The notes: a model not told the origin generated them from the letters alone. Shown: positions 25,199-33,469, counted from the stretch's first letter. The stretch: DNA of 39,477 nt from Lentisphaerae bacterium RIFOXYA12_64_32 (GCA_001803235.1 MHBL01000392.1:1-39477), one strand, 5' to 3'. Program-made: numbers and translations.

Positions 25199-25798
25199 GG
25201 CGTCAGCGCCTCCCGGCCGACAGATCCCCCGGTCATCCGCAGGCCCTGGTACGCGTGCACGGCGTCGAAGGTGTTTTCCCCCGGCGCGGTCGAGCCCCTG
25301 TCTGCAGCTCAGGAGCAAGAGCACGGTACTCAAGGCCAGGAGACCCCACGCACCGGTGCGGAGCGGTTGCGGCATTGCTGTCCGTGGCATGTCCCCTTGC
25401 CTCCTGCACGAGCGTTGGCGCCCATGGGGCGGCCTCTTCGCGACTCGGCAAGATAACGTCAGGACGCACACGGGTCAACGCCGGGACATCAGGAGGCAGC
25501 AATGCGGCGGCGGCTCGGGAGGCCCCTCGCCCTCCAGACAGAGAATGAGCCCACAACGATGAAGGGCGAATCCGCCGCGGCGGATGAGTCGTCTGGGTAG
25601 ACGCCTTGCATCCGTCACCATGTCACACGTGGCCGCGTTGCGCCGCCACCGGGCTGGTCCCGGTGGGGCGACGACTGGGAGAAGAGGAGGGCCCGCCCCT
25701 CCTCCCTTTTCCCCATCGTCGCCCCACGGCCGCAAGGACCGTGGCGGCGCGGACAAGCGTGAGTAACATCAGTCTATGACCGGGCGGTCTCCGCGCGG
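25199..25798. other. Convergent intergenic region with large hairpin
   Basis: This 600-base stretch lies between the plus-strand methyltransferase locus and the minus-strand amidohydrolase pair. It contains the hairpin at 25663-25727. No gene is convincing in either strand. Confidence 0.5.
25663..25727. terminator. Large hairpin between convergent transcription units
   Basis: Outer arms 25663-25674 and 25716-25727 are exact 12-base reverse complements; pairing continues imperfectly through purine-rich and pyrimidine-rich strands (GGGAGAAGAGGAGG with CCTCCTCCCTTTTCCCC) to a loop near 25692. Placed between converging genes, it could stop transcription from both sides, although it lacks a terminal T-run. 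Confidence 0.45.
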
Positions 25799-26653
25799 TC
25801 AGGCGCTCTTGCGTCGGGGGCGGTCGGGCTTCTTGGCGGAGGGTGTGAGCTTGCCGAGATTCCAGCCCAGGCGTTTGGCGAGTTCGAGGGCGTTGCCGCC
25901 CAGGAGCAGCTCTTTGGTCCTTTCCGGAATGTCGGCCAGGGCGATCGGGCCGATGGCGGTGCCCAGGTCGAGGTCCAGCGCATCGGAGCCGAACAGAATC
26001 TTTTCCGGCGGCAGGGTCCGGACCAACTTTTCGGTCGGCAGGTCTGAAGCACACGCGAAGTGCGCACAGGTGCACTGGTAGACGTTGTCGTACTCCTCGA
26101 GCAGCCGTTTGAAGCCGGTCGAGATGTGTCCGACAATGAAGGTGACGTCCGGGAAGTTCCGGGCGAAATTCTCCAGCCGTTCCGCGGTGCCCCAGGAGTG
26201 GTTGAGCACCACCCAGCCGCGGCCGCGCGCGAACTGCAGCGCCGGTGACCAGTCGACGGACATTTCGTTCACGCCCTGGTACGCGGCGATCAGCTTGATG
26301 CCGCGCGCGCCGTGGGCCCGCCCTTCCTCGAGCAGTTCCGGCCAGTCCTGCGGGAACCCCGCGTGCAAGGTCACCAGGGGACTGAACCGCCCGCGCAAGC
26401 CCGCGGTCGACTGCAGCAAACGCCGATTGCCCGCACCACAGTCGCTGTGCAGGCTGAACGCGAACACCACGAAATGGTCGACGCCGAACCGGTCCATGTA
26501 CGCCACCATCTGGTCCGGGCGGCTGCGGTGCACGTAGTAGTAGTCCGCTGACCCGGCCAGGTGTGTGTGGAAATCGATGACCGGGATATGGTCCAGCGGT
26601 CGGCCGGCCAGAACGCGCTCGGCGATTTCGCCGGTGGTGCGCTTAGTTCTCAT
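25799..26653 (-). CDS. Amidohydrolase family 2 protein
   Basis: A 284-residue TIM-barrel amidohydrolase. The N-terminal metal motif is VIDFHTHLAG (H-x-H), a histidine lies in VLNHSWG, another in FIVGHIS, and the distal aspartate is in ILFGSDALD. These match the amidohydrolase_2 group. The C-terminus ends in a basic tail (KKPDRPRRKSA). It starts 11 bases inside the end of the preceding gene, with GGAGG six bases before its ATG at 26653, so the two are almost surely co-translated. It is only distantly similar to the pair at 21-23 kb. Confidence 0.87.
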   Translation of the reverse strand: MRTKRTTGEIAERVLAGRPLDHIPVIDFHTHLAGSADYYYVHRSRPDQMVAYMDRFGVDHFVVFAFSLHSDCGAGNRRLLQSTAGLRGRFSPLVTLHAGFPQDWPELLEEGRAHGARGIKLIAAYQGVNEMSVDWSPALQFARGRGWVVLNHSWGTAERLENFARNFPDVTFIVGHISTGFKRLLEEYDNVYQCTCAHFACASDLPTEKLVRTLPPEKILFGSDALDLDLGTAIGPIALADIPERTKELLLGGNALELAKRLGWNLGKLTPSAKKPDRPRRKSA

Positions 26654-27410
26654 AGTTGGCCTCCGTGAGGAGTCGGACAAGATTGCCGCCCGCAATGGCT
26701 TCCTTTGACTTTGGGGTCACGTCCGCGTACGTCACGACCGCCTGGAAGGAGGTGGGGTGCAGCCCGGGCAGGCCAAGGCTGAAGAGGAGACGTTCGGGGC
26801 CGAACGTCTCACAGATGCATTCGATCATCTGCGCCTGCCAGACCGCGGAGAGGACGACACGCAGATTGGACGCCTGTGCCAAGGCGTCGAACATGGGCCG
26901 GTTCGCCCGCGCCCGGTGTTGCCAGGCGATCACCGGCAGTGCCGGGAAGCGCCGGCAGAACTCGGCCAGGCCGTACCAGTCGATGACGTCCGAGCCGCGG
27001 TCCCACTGGCGGTACGCCAGGATCAGCGGCAGGCGCCGCATCTCCAGGAGCGCCGCCAATTCCAAGGCGCGGACACTGTTCTGGATCTGCACGTCGCGCA
27101 TGCACGGGTTGATGAGGATGGCCCTGACTTCAGCCGCCAGCGCGGCCTTCAGAAACTCGACCGGCGCCGGCGACGCGGGCACGGCGGTCTCAAAGCCCCA
27201 GATGGGGAGCAGCCGTTCCTTGTGGCGCAACCAGTCCAACTCGGCGTTGCCCAAGTCAGGGTCGCAGTCTCTGGACACGGTGTGGAACACCAGGGCGCGC
27301 TCCACACCGTAGCGGTCCAAGGTGTTCAACGCCTGTTTCTCGTTGGTGGGTGATGTGACGAACGCGCCGTTCGTCCGCCCGATCGGGAAAAGCACATCGA
27401 GGAATTGCAC
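26643..27410 (-). CDS. Amidohydrolase-fold protein, probable divergent partner
   Basis: A 255-residue TIM-barrel-like protein resembling the amidohydrolase_2 fold (LDVLFPIGR start, GVERALVFHTVSRD, LLPIWGFET, RAILINPC, FSLGLPGLHP). The usual metal ligands are altered: the N-terminal H-x-H pair is absent (the segment reads LFPIGR) and the expected distal SD is SL (LLFSLGLPG). It may have lost metal catalysis or be a structural partner of the following enzyme. The GTG start at 27410 is chosen because GGAGGT lies six bases upstream; an ATG at 27449 lacks such a site. It is the first gene of a two-gene operon. Confidence 0.72.
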   Translation of the reverse strand: MQFLDVLFPIGRTNGAFVTSPTNEKQALNTLDRYGVERALVFHTVSRDCDPDLGNAELDWLRHKERLLPIWGFETAVPASPAPVEFLKAALAAEVRAILINPCMRDVQIQNSVRALELAALLEMRRLPLILAYRQWDRGSDVIDWYGLAEFCRRFPALPVIAWQHRARANRPMFDALAQASNLRVVLSAVWQAQMIECICETFGPERLLFSLGLPGLHPTSFQAVVTYADVTPKSKEAIAGGNLVRLLTEANYEN

Positions 27411-27548
27411 GGCAACACCTCCGTCAGCCCCGTCTCTCCCTGGCCCCACGTCCCTCGTGGCGCGAAGCCGGTGAACAGCAACGTAATGGCTGGCCGGCGC
27501 AAGTGCAAGAAGCTCCGCGGGACCGCTTCTGCGTCAGCGCCCCCCCCC

Positions 27549-27741
27549 GGTCATTCCAAAGGTGAAACTGGCAACGACGCTTCCAGAGCCCGCGAGGACG
27601 CGGGCGCTCCAGGGTTTGGCACGGGCGCTGACTTTGGAGCGCCCGCGTCCTCGCGGGCTCTGGGCTCCAGGGTTTGGCGCGGGCGCTGACTTTGGAGCGC
27701 CCGCGTCCTCGCGGGCTCTGGGCTTCTTCAGTTTCATGGGA
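27549..27741. repeat. REP-like GC-rich palindromic element, composite copy 3
   Basis: A left flank (27549-27584) is followed by a full hairpin (arms 27583-27609 and about 27636-27662) and then a second half-unit repeating the loop and right arm (to 27722), followed by a right flank ending TTCAGTTTCATGGGA. The flanks match those of the 18.4-kb copy in reverse order and orientation, while the loop has the same orientation in both. Confidence 0.8.
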
Positions 27742-27952
27742 GACCAGCGAGAGTGCGGAATGCAGGTGTGGTCTCTCGGCAGAGCCGCGAGACGTAACGA
27801 GCGATTCTCAACAATACACCGCTTGGCAACGCGCACGGCTCGGACAGACGCGCACCTTCACTGGCGCATCCCCCCCCTGCCGCACGAGGTGGCGAGCGCA
27901 CTTGCGGCATTCCTCGGTCCGCATCAAATAAAGCGCGTCAAGTGAGTTGACT

Positions 27953-27981
27953 TTGGTACAAAATGGATCAATTTGGATAAT
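27953..27981 (+). promoter_or_regulatory. Candidate promoter of the mraZ operon
   Basis: A possible -35 (TTGGTA, 27953-27958) and -10 (GATAAT, 27976-27981) are separated by 17 bases in an AT-rich patch that stands out from the GC-rich surroundings. TTGACT just upstream (27947-27952) is an alternative -35 but is spaced too far. The -10 lies 22 bases before the first ATG. MraZ family proteins usually bind repeats in their own promoter; no clear GGGA-type box array was found here. Confidence 0.5.
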
Positions 27982-28003
27982 ATTGGAAGATCAACATGAA
28001 CGG

Positions 28004-28501
28004 ATGAGTTGCCGCATGGCGTGTTTCTGCGGACAGGAGCGGTGCGTCGTCGACGCCAACGGCCGGGTCAGGCTTAGCCCGCGATTCCTCGCGGACTGCC
28101 GTGCCGCCGGAGCCGAGGTCGTGCTCTACTGTCTGCCCGAAGGCGCCATGGGCGTCTACCCTTCGCCCGTGTGGACACAGATGCGTCAGGGCGAGCCGCG
28201 TCCGGCCAGCCGGGCGGCCACCAGCGTGGTGTTCCGGCGGCAACTCCGCCGTTTTGGTTCCCTCAGTCAGGCCGAAAGCATATCGAACCAAGGACGCATT
28301 ACCGTGCCGGTACACTTCCGCTCGCTATTGGATCTGGAGCCGGGGGCGGATGCCGTTGTGGTGGGGAATGAGATCGGACTGGAAGTCTGGAACCGAACGC
28401 GCTGGGAAGCGGAGTTCCAGCTCATTAAGGAACACGAGCGGCAGAAGGCGGCCGCCGAAATGTCCGCGGACCTGAGCGACGTGTCCGGCTCGAATGCGTG
28501 A
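28004..28501 (+). CDS. mraZ: MraZ-family transcriptional regulator
   Basis: A 165-residue protein with two MraZ (AbrB-like) half-domains. The first reads CVVDANGRVRLSPRFL near the N-terminus and the second is SNQGRITVPVHFRSLLDLEPG followed by AVVVGNEIGLEVWNRTRWE. This matches MraZ, a DNA-binding repressor of the division and cell wall cluster. The usual D-x-K/R-GR motifs are DANGR and SNQGR. An internal ATG at 28016 is an equally possible start (MACFCGQ would align better with the family N-terminus). The first half contains three cysteines near its start, unlike typical MraZ. It heads a short operon with an FtsL/PBP-like gene and ftsW, without mraW (rsmH). Confidence 0.82.
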   Translation: MSCRMACFCGQERCVVDANGRVRLSPRFLADCRAAGAEVVLYCLPEGAMGVYPSPVWTQMRQGEPRPASRAATSVVFRRQLRRFGSLSQAESISNQGRITVPVHFRSLLDLEPGADAVVVGNEIGLEVWNRTRWEAEFQLIKEHERQKAAAEMSADLSDVSGSNA

Positions 28502-28568
28502 CGCCCCGGACTTCTCAGGGAGGCACAGACTGCGCAGACCTCGGGACACACAAGGTAGCCACGACCCC

Positions 28569-28964
28569 ATGCTGAAAAGACGCCCCGGCCACGATGATCC
28601 CACCGCCCGCATGCGGATCGTCCTGCTCTGCTTCACGGCCTGGGCCGCCATTCTCGTTGCACGCCTCGCGCAGGTGATGATCGTCGAGCGTCAGACGCTG
28701 CTCGACGAGATGGCCCAGGAGTCCGTGGCCCACGGCCGCATCCTCGAACGGCGTGAAGCCCAGGGACGGCTTGAGAGCAGGAGCGATCGGAAAGCACCGC
28801 GGCTCTTGGCAACCTCGGCAACAGCCCCGGACACTCAGTCCGGTGTCGACGGGGATCTGCCCGTCTGGGTTGCTCCCACGGGGGATGAAAAATCCGACGC
28901 GTTCCCGGCGTTGGCCCAGGCCCGGACCAAGGCCCGCGGCGGCGGAGACTTCGCTTCGAGATGA
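28569..28964 (+). CDS. Small bitopic protein resembling a truncated division PBP or FtsL
   Basis: A 131-residue protein with one membrane segment (about residues 15-38, RIVLLCFTAWAAILVARL) preceded by a basic cytoplasmic tail, then QVMIVERQTLLDEMAQES. This order (R-x-hydrophobic stretch-RL, then a short linker and Q/E-rich helix) is typical of class B penicillin-binding proteins such as FtsI, or of FtsL. The protein ends before any dimerisation or transpeptidase domain; the last 60 residues are low-complexity. Its stop codon overlaps the ftsW start as ATGA, implying translational coupling and a stoichiometric partner for the SEDS protein. It could be a functional minimal partner or a truncated PBP gene. 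Confidence 0.7.
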   Translation: MLKRRPGHDDPTARMRIVLLCFTAWAAILVARLAQVMIVERQTLLDEMAQESVAHGRILERREAQGRLESRSDRKAPRLLATSATAPDTQSGVDGDLPVWVAPTGDEKSDAFPALAQARTKARGGGDFASR

Positions 28965-30091
28965 ACCTGGCGCCGCGCAGCAAGTGGTTGAATACCGTGA
29001 TTCGACCGGCCCTGACTCCGGCCGGGGTGGCCGCTTTGTGCCTCGGCCTATGGGGATGCCTGGCGATCTACAACGCCACCTGCCACCTGTCGCCCGCCTA
29101 CCGTTTCGTCACCCGGCAACTGGTCTGGCTGGCGGTGAGCGGGGTGGCGCTGGCAGCCGTGTCCACCCGTGACACTCGGTTCCTGCGGCGCGCCACCGCT
29201 CCGGTCGCGGTGATGACGTACCTTGCCCTGTGGCTGGTGTTGCTCTGTGGGGTCCGCGTACACGGCATGCGCGCCTGGTTCGCGTGGAACGGTGTCTTCA
29301 TTCAACCCAGCGAACTGGCGAAGCCTGCGTTCGTGCTGTCGCTGGCGTGGCTCATGGACCGCAATTCCAATCGGGGTAACTTGGACTGGCGCCAGGGCTA
29401 TCTGCCGGCCCTGCTGCTCTGTCTGTTGTGGATTCTTCCGATCGCCCTGCAGCCGGATTTCGGAACCGTCCTGGTGTATGTCTTCACGTTTGCCGTCCTG
29501 TATTGGGCCATGAACGGACGGTTGTTGCATCTGGCGGTCACGGCGCTGGCCGCTCTGCCGGCCGTAGGGCTCGTACTGGCCGCACACCCTTACCTCACGA
29601 CGCGCTGGGTAGCGTTTCTCAACCCTCGCGCCTACGCCGATACGGCGGGTTGGCACATCCTGCAGTTCGAACGTACGCTCGCGGCGGGGGGCTTGACCGG
29701 TCAGTCCTGGGGAAACGCCGCTTGGTCGCAAGCCTACCTGCCGTTGGGCTACAGTGACTCGATTTTCGCCAATACCGCTGAAGCCGTCGGTTTCTTGGGG
29801 GTGTTGCCGCTGGTCCTGATCGTGCTGGCCTGGGTCGCGTACGGGGTGCAGCGTGGCACATGCTGCCAAGACCTGTTCGCGAGGGCGACGGTCATGGGGA
29901 TGGTCATCCTTCTCGCCGGTCAGGCGTTTATCCATCTGAGCGTCAACCTCGCCCTCGTGCCGACCACCGGCATCACCCTGCCGCTGGTCAGTTACGGTGG
30001 CAGTTCGCTGCTGGCCAGCATCACGGCCGTCGGCATCGTCGAAGCCATCGGCCGCGCCGGCACCAGGCCGGTCGCGGATGGCCACGCCTGA
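28961..30091 (+). CDS. ftsW: SEDS-family peptidoglycan glycosyltransferase (FtsW/RodA/SpoVE)
   Basis: A 376-residue integral membrane protein with about ten hydrophobic segments. SEDS hallmarks are FIQPSELAKPAFVLSLAW (after helix 3), LQPDFGTVLVYVFTF, the large external loop with YLPLGYSDSIFANTAEAVGF, and ITLPLVSYGGSSLLA near the C-terminus. The aspartate in YSDSIF aligns with the catalytic aspartate of the H-T-D-F-I-F block of FtsW/RodA; in this copy the neighbouring positions are diverged (SDS instead of TDF, EAVG instead of EELG). SEDS proteins polymerise lipid II and need a class B PBP partner. The start codon overlaps the preceding stop. FtsW versus RodA cannot be settled from sequence; mraZ linkage favours FtsW. 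Confidence 0.9.
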   Translation: MNLAPRSKWLNTVIRPALTPAGVAALCLGLWGCLAIYNATCHLSPAYRFVTRQLVWLAVSGVALAAVSTRDTRFLRRATAPVAVMTYLALWLVLLCGVRVHGMRAWFAWNGVFIQPSELAKPAFVLSLAWLMDRNSNRGNLDWRQGYLPALLLCLLWILPIALQPDFGTVLVYVFTFAVLYWAMNGRLLHLAVTALAALPAVGLVLAAHPYLTTRWVAFLNPRAYADTAGWHILQFERTLAAGGLTGQSWGNAAWSQAYLPLGYSDSIFANTAEAVGFLGVLPLVLIVLAWVAYGVQRGTCCQDLFARATVMGMVILLAGQAFIHLSVNLALVPTTGITLPLVSYGGSSLLASITAVGIVEAIGRAGTRPVADGHA

Positions 30092-30390
30092 CCGCTGTTG
30101 CAGGGTTCCGCAACGGCGTGCAGATTTGGATTATCAGGGGTGGCTTGCGCCCGGGGGCACTCGTCCGACCGCCACAGCATGGGAAAACCTTCCGTGCGGA
30201 CGCGCCGCCTCGCACCGCAGCCGCAGGGGGGGACGACGACATGCGACCAGACGAAGAGCTGCGCCAGGCGAACGCCGCCGTCGGCGTCTGACCCTTCTTG
30301 CCCTGCTTGGCCGTCCCGACTTGAGTTCACGCCCCGCCAGCTTATGTTTCTCTGCTTAGTTGTGACATCCACTCGTTGCTTGCCTTTTTC
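30092..30390. other. Intergenic region between ftsW and tRNA-Ser
   Basis: A 299-base spacer. A short hairpin (30094-30101 with 30110-30117, one G-U pair) follows the ftsW stop codon at once and might mark the end of the operon, but no T-run follows. No gene is recognised in the rest. Confidence 0.4.
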
Positions 30391-30480
30391 GGAGAGGTGC
30401 CAGAGTGGTCGAATGGGGTGGTCTCGAAAACCACTGTCCAGCTTGCTGGACCTAGGGTTCGAATCCCTACCTCTCCGCCA
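30391..30480 (+). tRNA. tRNA-Ser (CGA anticodon)
   Basis: A full class II tRNA of 90 bases including an encoded CCA end. The acceptor stem is 30391-30397 (GGAGAGG) with CCTCTCC before the discriminator G and CCA. The anticodon stem is GTGGT/ACCAC with loop CTCGAAA, giving anticodon CGA at 30425-30427, which reads UCG. A long variable arm (GTCCAG/CTGGAC-like) is typical of serine. The T arm is TAGGG-TTCGAAT-CCCTA. An integrase fragment begins just downstream, so the tRNA 3' end is a likely attachment site. Confidence 0.97.
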
Positions 30481-30497
30481 TCATTTCCTTCCTGTTG

Positions 30498-30550
30498 ATT
30501 GATAATAACTTATGACTCACGTTTCCCAGAACGTACAGTTTATTATCAAT
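30498..30550. promoter_or_regulatory. 11-bp inverted repeat upstream of the integrase remnant
   Basis: ATTGATAATAA (30498-30508) and TTATTATCAAT (30540-30550) are exact reverse complements around a 31-base spacer that also holds an ACGT/ACGT pair. The site is AT-rich, lies 18 bases beyond the tRNA and 43-95 bases before the integrase start. It could be an operator for integrase control, an arm-type integrase site, or both. Confidence 0.55.
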
Positions 30551-30592
30551 CCCGGACTTGACCCCGACCCGTGCCGCGTCCAAGGTGAAGTC

Positions 30593-31090
30593 ATGGATGG
30601 CGGCATGGAATCGAACAAGTGGCTGTGGCAGCCCCACAAGACCGGACCCATCTACCTGCGGCTGACCTACCGCAACGCCGATGGCCAGCGAAAGACCTTC
30701 GTTCGTTCGTTGAACACCTCGCACTGGCCGACGGCACGATCGACCCGGGACAAAGAATTCGCCCCTATCATCCGCAGCATCGATGAAGCCGAGGCCAAGC
30801 ACGAACTCATTCATGTCCTGTATCCCGAACTGGAGCAGAAGCTGCAGACCGGTGTCCACGGCGGCTTCACCGCAGACAGCAAGCCGGTCACCGTCAAGGA
30901 AGTCCTCGATGGCTACACCAAGGCGATGCTGCGCCCCGGCAACTTCCAGACCGCGGAATGGACGGCACGGCGGTATGCCACGATCTGTACCACCTTTGTG
31001 AATCACATCGGTGCCGATCATGCCGCCGCCGAAATCACCACCGAGGAAGCTGGGGTACTCGGCCATGACGTTGACCAAGGTCCGCGATGA
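30593..31090 (+). pseudogene. Tyrosine integrase N-terminus, truncated
   Basis: The 165-codon frame encodes the N-terminal part of a tyrosine recombinase: an arm-binding-like start (IYLRLTYRNADGQRKTF), then a core-binding SAM-like segment (VTVKEVLDGYTKAML, then AEWTARRYATICTTFVNHIG). The catalytic domain with R-H-x-x-R and the active-site tyrosine is absent. Coding similarity ends near 31045, where the sequence switches to a copied fragment of a downstream gene and stops out of its frame. Start 30593 (MDGGMESNK) has AAGGTGA upstream; the frame is also open from 30512. It follows a tRNA-Ser directly, the usual position of an island integrase. Confidence 0.8.
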
Positions 31091-31164
31091 GCTGGTGGCT
31101 GTCGAGCTCTGTGCGCCGTCGGCAAGCGCCCGAGCCCGCGGGCTGCACTTTCTGCTGGAGGGCC
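31046..31164 (+). repeat. 119-bp copy of an internal part of the winged-helix gene
   Basis: This stretch matches 34775-34893 with only about four mismatches over 119 bases. It encodes the HTH and wing (LGYSAMTLTKVRDEL, then a SASARARGLHFLLEG segment) of the protein at 34287-35279. In one frame the copy continues as a short non-homologous tail to 31244. It joins the integrase remnant abruptly, showing a recombination or deletion junction. Confidence 0.9.
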
Positions 31165-31294
31165 ACGCGACCAGGCGATACCCCAGAGGGCGACGCCGCG
31201 ACAACCCGACATGCGGCCCGGAATGGTTGTTTCGCGGTTGGTAGGGTTTGACTTCTGCGCCCGGGCTCGCATCTTCTTGGCCAGCGAGGAACCG

Positions 31295-33469
31295 ATGCCA
31301 CCGAAGAGGAAAAGACAAGCAGGCCGGTCGCAGTTGTCGGCCCGATGGCGCCCGTTCACAGAGGCGCGCGAACTGGTGTGGACACTGGGGCTGCGCGATG
31401 CCAAAGAATGGCAGCTCTACTGCCGCGGCAGGCTCCCGCACAAGGGCGAGCGGCCTGATGACATCCCCCCCAGCCCCGATGTTGTCTATCACAGCAAGGG
31501 CTGGAACTCCTGGGCCGACTGGTTCGGAACAGCAACCCCGGTCGAAGCCGACGGCAGGCTATGCCTTCCATTCCCTTCTGCGCGGGAGTATGTCCGGGCT
31601 CTGGGGCTGACCGGCGAGGCGGAGTGGGCTCTGCACTGCCGGATGGCGTTGAGTGGTTCACGTCCCGCCCTTCCTGCCGGCATGCCTCTCGCTCCCGAGA
31701 AGGTCTACCAAGGTTTTGGGTGGCAGGGATGGCAGGACTGGCTGATCGCCGCTGGCGAATCCAGGCGTGGCCGGCAGTTCAGGAGCTATGCGCAAGCCCG
31801 GCGATTTGCCCGCAGTCTCAGCCTGCGGAGTTCGGGCGAGTGGAAGAAGTACTGCCGCGGTGGCCTTCCAGGCCGGGAACCACTGCCGTCAGACATCCCT
31901 GCCACGCCCGAGAAGGTGTACAAGGGGGACGGCTGGATGAGTTGGGGCGACTGGCTCGGGACAGGTCCCGAGGCGTTCCGCAAGCGCAGAGTGCGACCGT
32001 TCAGGGAAGCCCGGCGGTTCGTGCGAGGACTTGGCCTGAAGAGCATCCGCGAGTGGCTGCTCTACTGCCGGGGCCGGATGAAACACCTGGGCAGGAGGCC
32101 GGACGGCATCCCCAGACGGCCCCATGAAGCCTACAAGGCCGAAGGCTGGGTGAACTGGGGTGACTGGCTCGGCACGGGCACGGTTGCGTCTTTTCTCAGG
32201 GAGTTCCGTCCGTTTGCTGACGCTCGGGAGTTTGCACGCCGTCTTGGGCTGAAGGGCGAAAACGAATGGCGGCGATACTGCCGAGGAGAACTGCCCCACC
32301 TGCCGGTGCTACCCGGTGACATACCCCGCGAGCCGTCCAGAACCTACCGGCAGAGCGGTTGGGTGAGCTGGGGCGATTGGCTGGGTACCGGCACCGTGGC
32401 ATCCCAGCTTCGCGTCTACCGTCCGTTCGACGAAGCCCGGCAATTCGTGCGGGCACTCGGACTGCGGAACCTCGACGAATGGCGCCAGTACTGCAAGGGT
32501 GAAAGGCCCACCCGCGCGCCGAAACCTGATGACATCCCCCATGCCGCCAATGACGTGTACGAACACCAGGGGTGGGTGAGTTGGGGCGACTGGTTCGGCA
32601 CGAACTCGCTCGGCCCCGGGACCAGGCACTACCGGCCGTTCGAGCAGGCCCGGGAGTTCGCCAGGGCACTGCGTCTCGCCACCCAGGCGCAATGGAAAGC
32701 CTTCTGCCGGGGCAGGCTGCAATCAAAGGGCTCCCTTCCCCAAGACATCCCGCGGGCGCCGCGGGAGACCTATGCTTGCACCGGCTGGATCTCCATGGGT
32801 GACTGGCTCGGAACCGGCAAGCCCCCGCGGCGGACCGGCATCTCTCGCGACTTCGAAGCCGCCCGGACCTTTGTTCGCGCGCTCGGCATCAGGAACCAGA
32901 CCGAGTGGCAGCAGTACTGCCGGGGCGGGTTGCCTCACCTGCCGGCACTTCCTGCCGACATTCCACGACACCCATGCCGTGTGTACGCCGGGAAAGGCTG
33001 GGTGAGTTGGGGCGACTGGTTCGGTACAGGCTATGTGGCGAACCAGGCAAGGCAGTACCGGCGGTTCGAACCGGCCCGGGAGTTCGTCCGGAGTCTGAAG
33101 CTGAAGAGCAGGGCGGAGTGGCAATCCTACTGCCGGGGTGACATGCCGAGCAAAGGCCGTCTGCCCGCGGACGTTCCCTCGAACCCCCAACTGGTATACG
33201 GACGCAAAGGCTGGACGAGTTGGGGCGACTGGCTGGGCACCGGTACTGTCTGCGCCCGTCTCCGGGGCCTCCGGGCCTTTGACGAGGCGCGGACGTTCGT
33301 CAGGAACCTGAAGTTGAGGAGTCGCACGGAGTGGCAGGCCTACTGCCGAGGCGAGATGCCATCGAAGGCACGGCGGCCCGCGGATATTCCCGCAAACCCG
33401 GCGCGGAGCTACCGGAACATGGGCTGGAAGGGGGTTCGGGATTGGCTGGGTCCCGCCGGTCAAACCTAG
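31295..33469 (+). CDS. Free-standing protein of ten INT_rpt-type repeats
   Basis: A 724-residue protein built almost wholly of ten tandem repeats of about 70 residues. The consensus is RPF-x-EAR-x-FVR-x-LGL-x-S-x-x-EW-x-x-YCRG, then P-x-DIP-x-x-P-x-x-x-Y, then GW-x-SWGDWLGTG. This looks like the phage-integrase repeat (INT_rpt) usually found in long integrases. Repeats 1, 2 and 10 are most diverged (for example WADWFGT, WQDWLIA, GVRDWLG). A basic head (MPPKRKRQAGRSQ) precedes repeat 1, and there is no catalytic recombinase domain. Start 31295 is set by GAGGA five bases upstream. It follows the broken integrase by about 200 bases. Nucleic-acid binding is plausible (high Arg/Trp content) but unproven. 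Confidence 0.85.
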   Translation: MPPKRKRQAGRSQLSARWRPFTEARELVWTLGLRDAKEWQLYCRGRLPHKGERPDDIPPSPDVVYHSKGWNSWADWFGTATPVEADGRLCLPFPSAREYVRALGLTGEAEWALHCRMALSGSRPALPAGMPLAPEKVYQGFGWQGWQDWLIAAGESRRGRQFRSYAQARRFARSLSLRSSGEWKKYCRGGLPGREPLPSDIPATPEKVYKGDGWMSWGDWLGTGPEAFRKRRVRPFREARRFVRGLGLKSIREWLLYCRGRMKHLGRRPDGIPRRPHEAYKAEGWVNWGDWLGTGTVASFLREFRPFADAREFARRLGLKGENEWRRYCRGELPHLPVLPGDIPREPSRTYRQSGWVSWGDWLGTGTVASQLRVYRPFDEARQFVRALGLRNLDEWRQYCKGERPTRAPKPDDIPHAANDVYEHQGWVSWGDWFGTNSLGPGTRHYRPFEQAREFARALRLATQAQWKAFCRGRLQSKGSLPQDIPRAPRETYACTGWISMGDWLGTGKPPRRTGISRDFEAARTFVRALGIRNQTEWQQYCRGGLPHLPALPADIPRHPCRVYAGKGWVSWGDWFGTGYVANQARQYRRFEPAREFVRSLKLKSRAEWQSYCRGDMPSKGRLPADVPSNPQLVYGRKGWTSWGDWLGTGTVCARLRGLRAFDEARTFVRNLKLRSRTEWQAYCRGEMPSKARRPADIPANPARSYRNMGWKGVRDWLGPAGQT

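Noticed and set aside
27571..27722. Possible CRISPR array in the tandem GC-rich repeat
   Set aside because: There are only two partial units, spacers are part of the repeat itself, and no cas genes are near.
27877..27896. Possible third copy of the leader hairpin upstream of mraZ
   Set aside because: Only the stem-loop core (TGCCGC/GTGGC-like) is similar; the conserved tail and flanks are missing, so it is probably chance.
30094..30117. Intrinsic terminator after ftsW
   Set aside because: The hairpin is real, but no T-run follows, so it is mentioned only within the intergenic entry.
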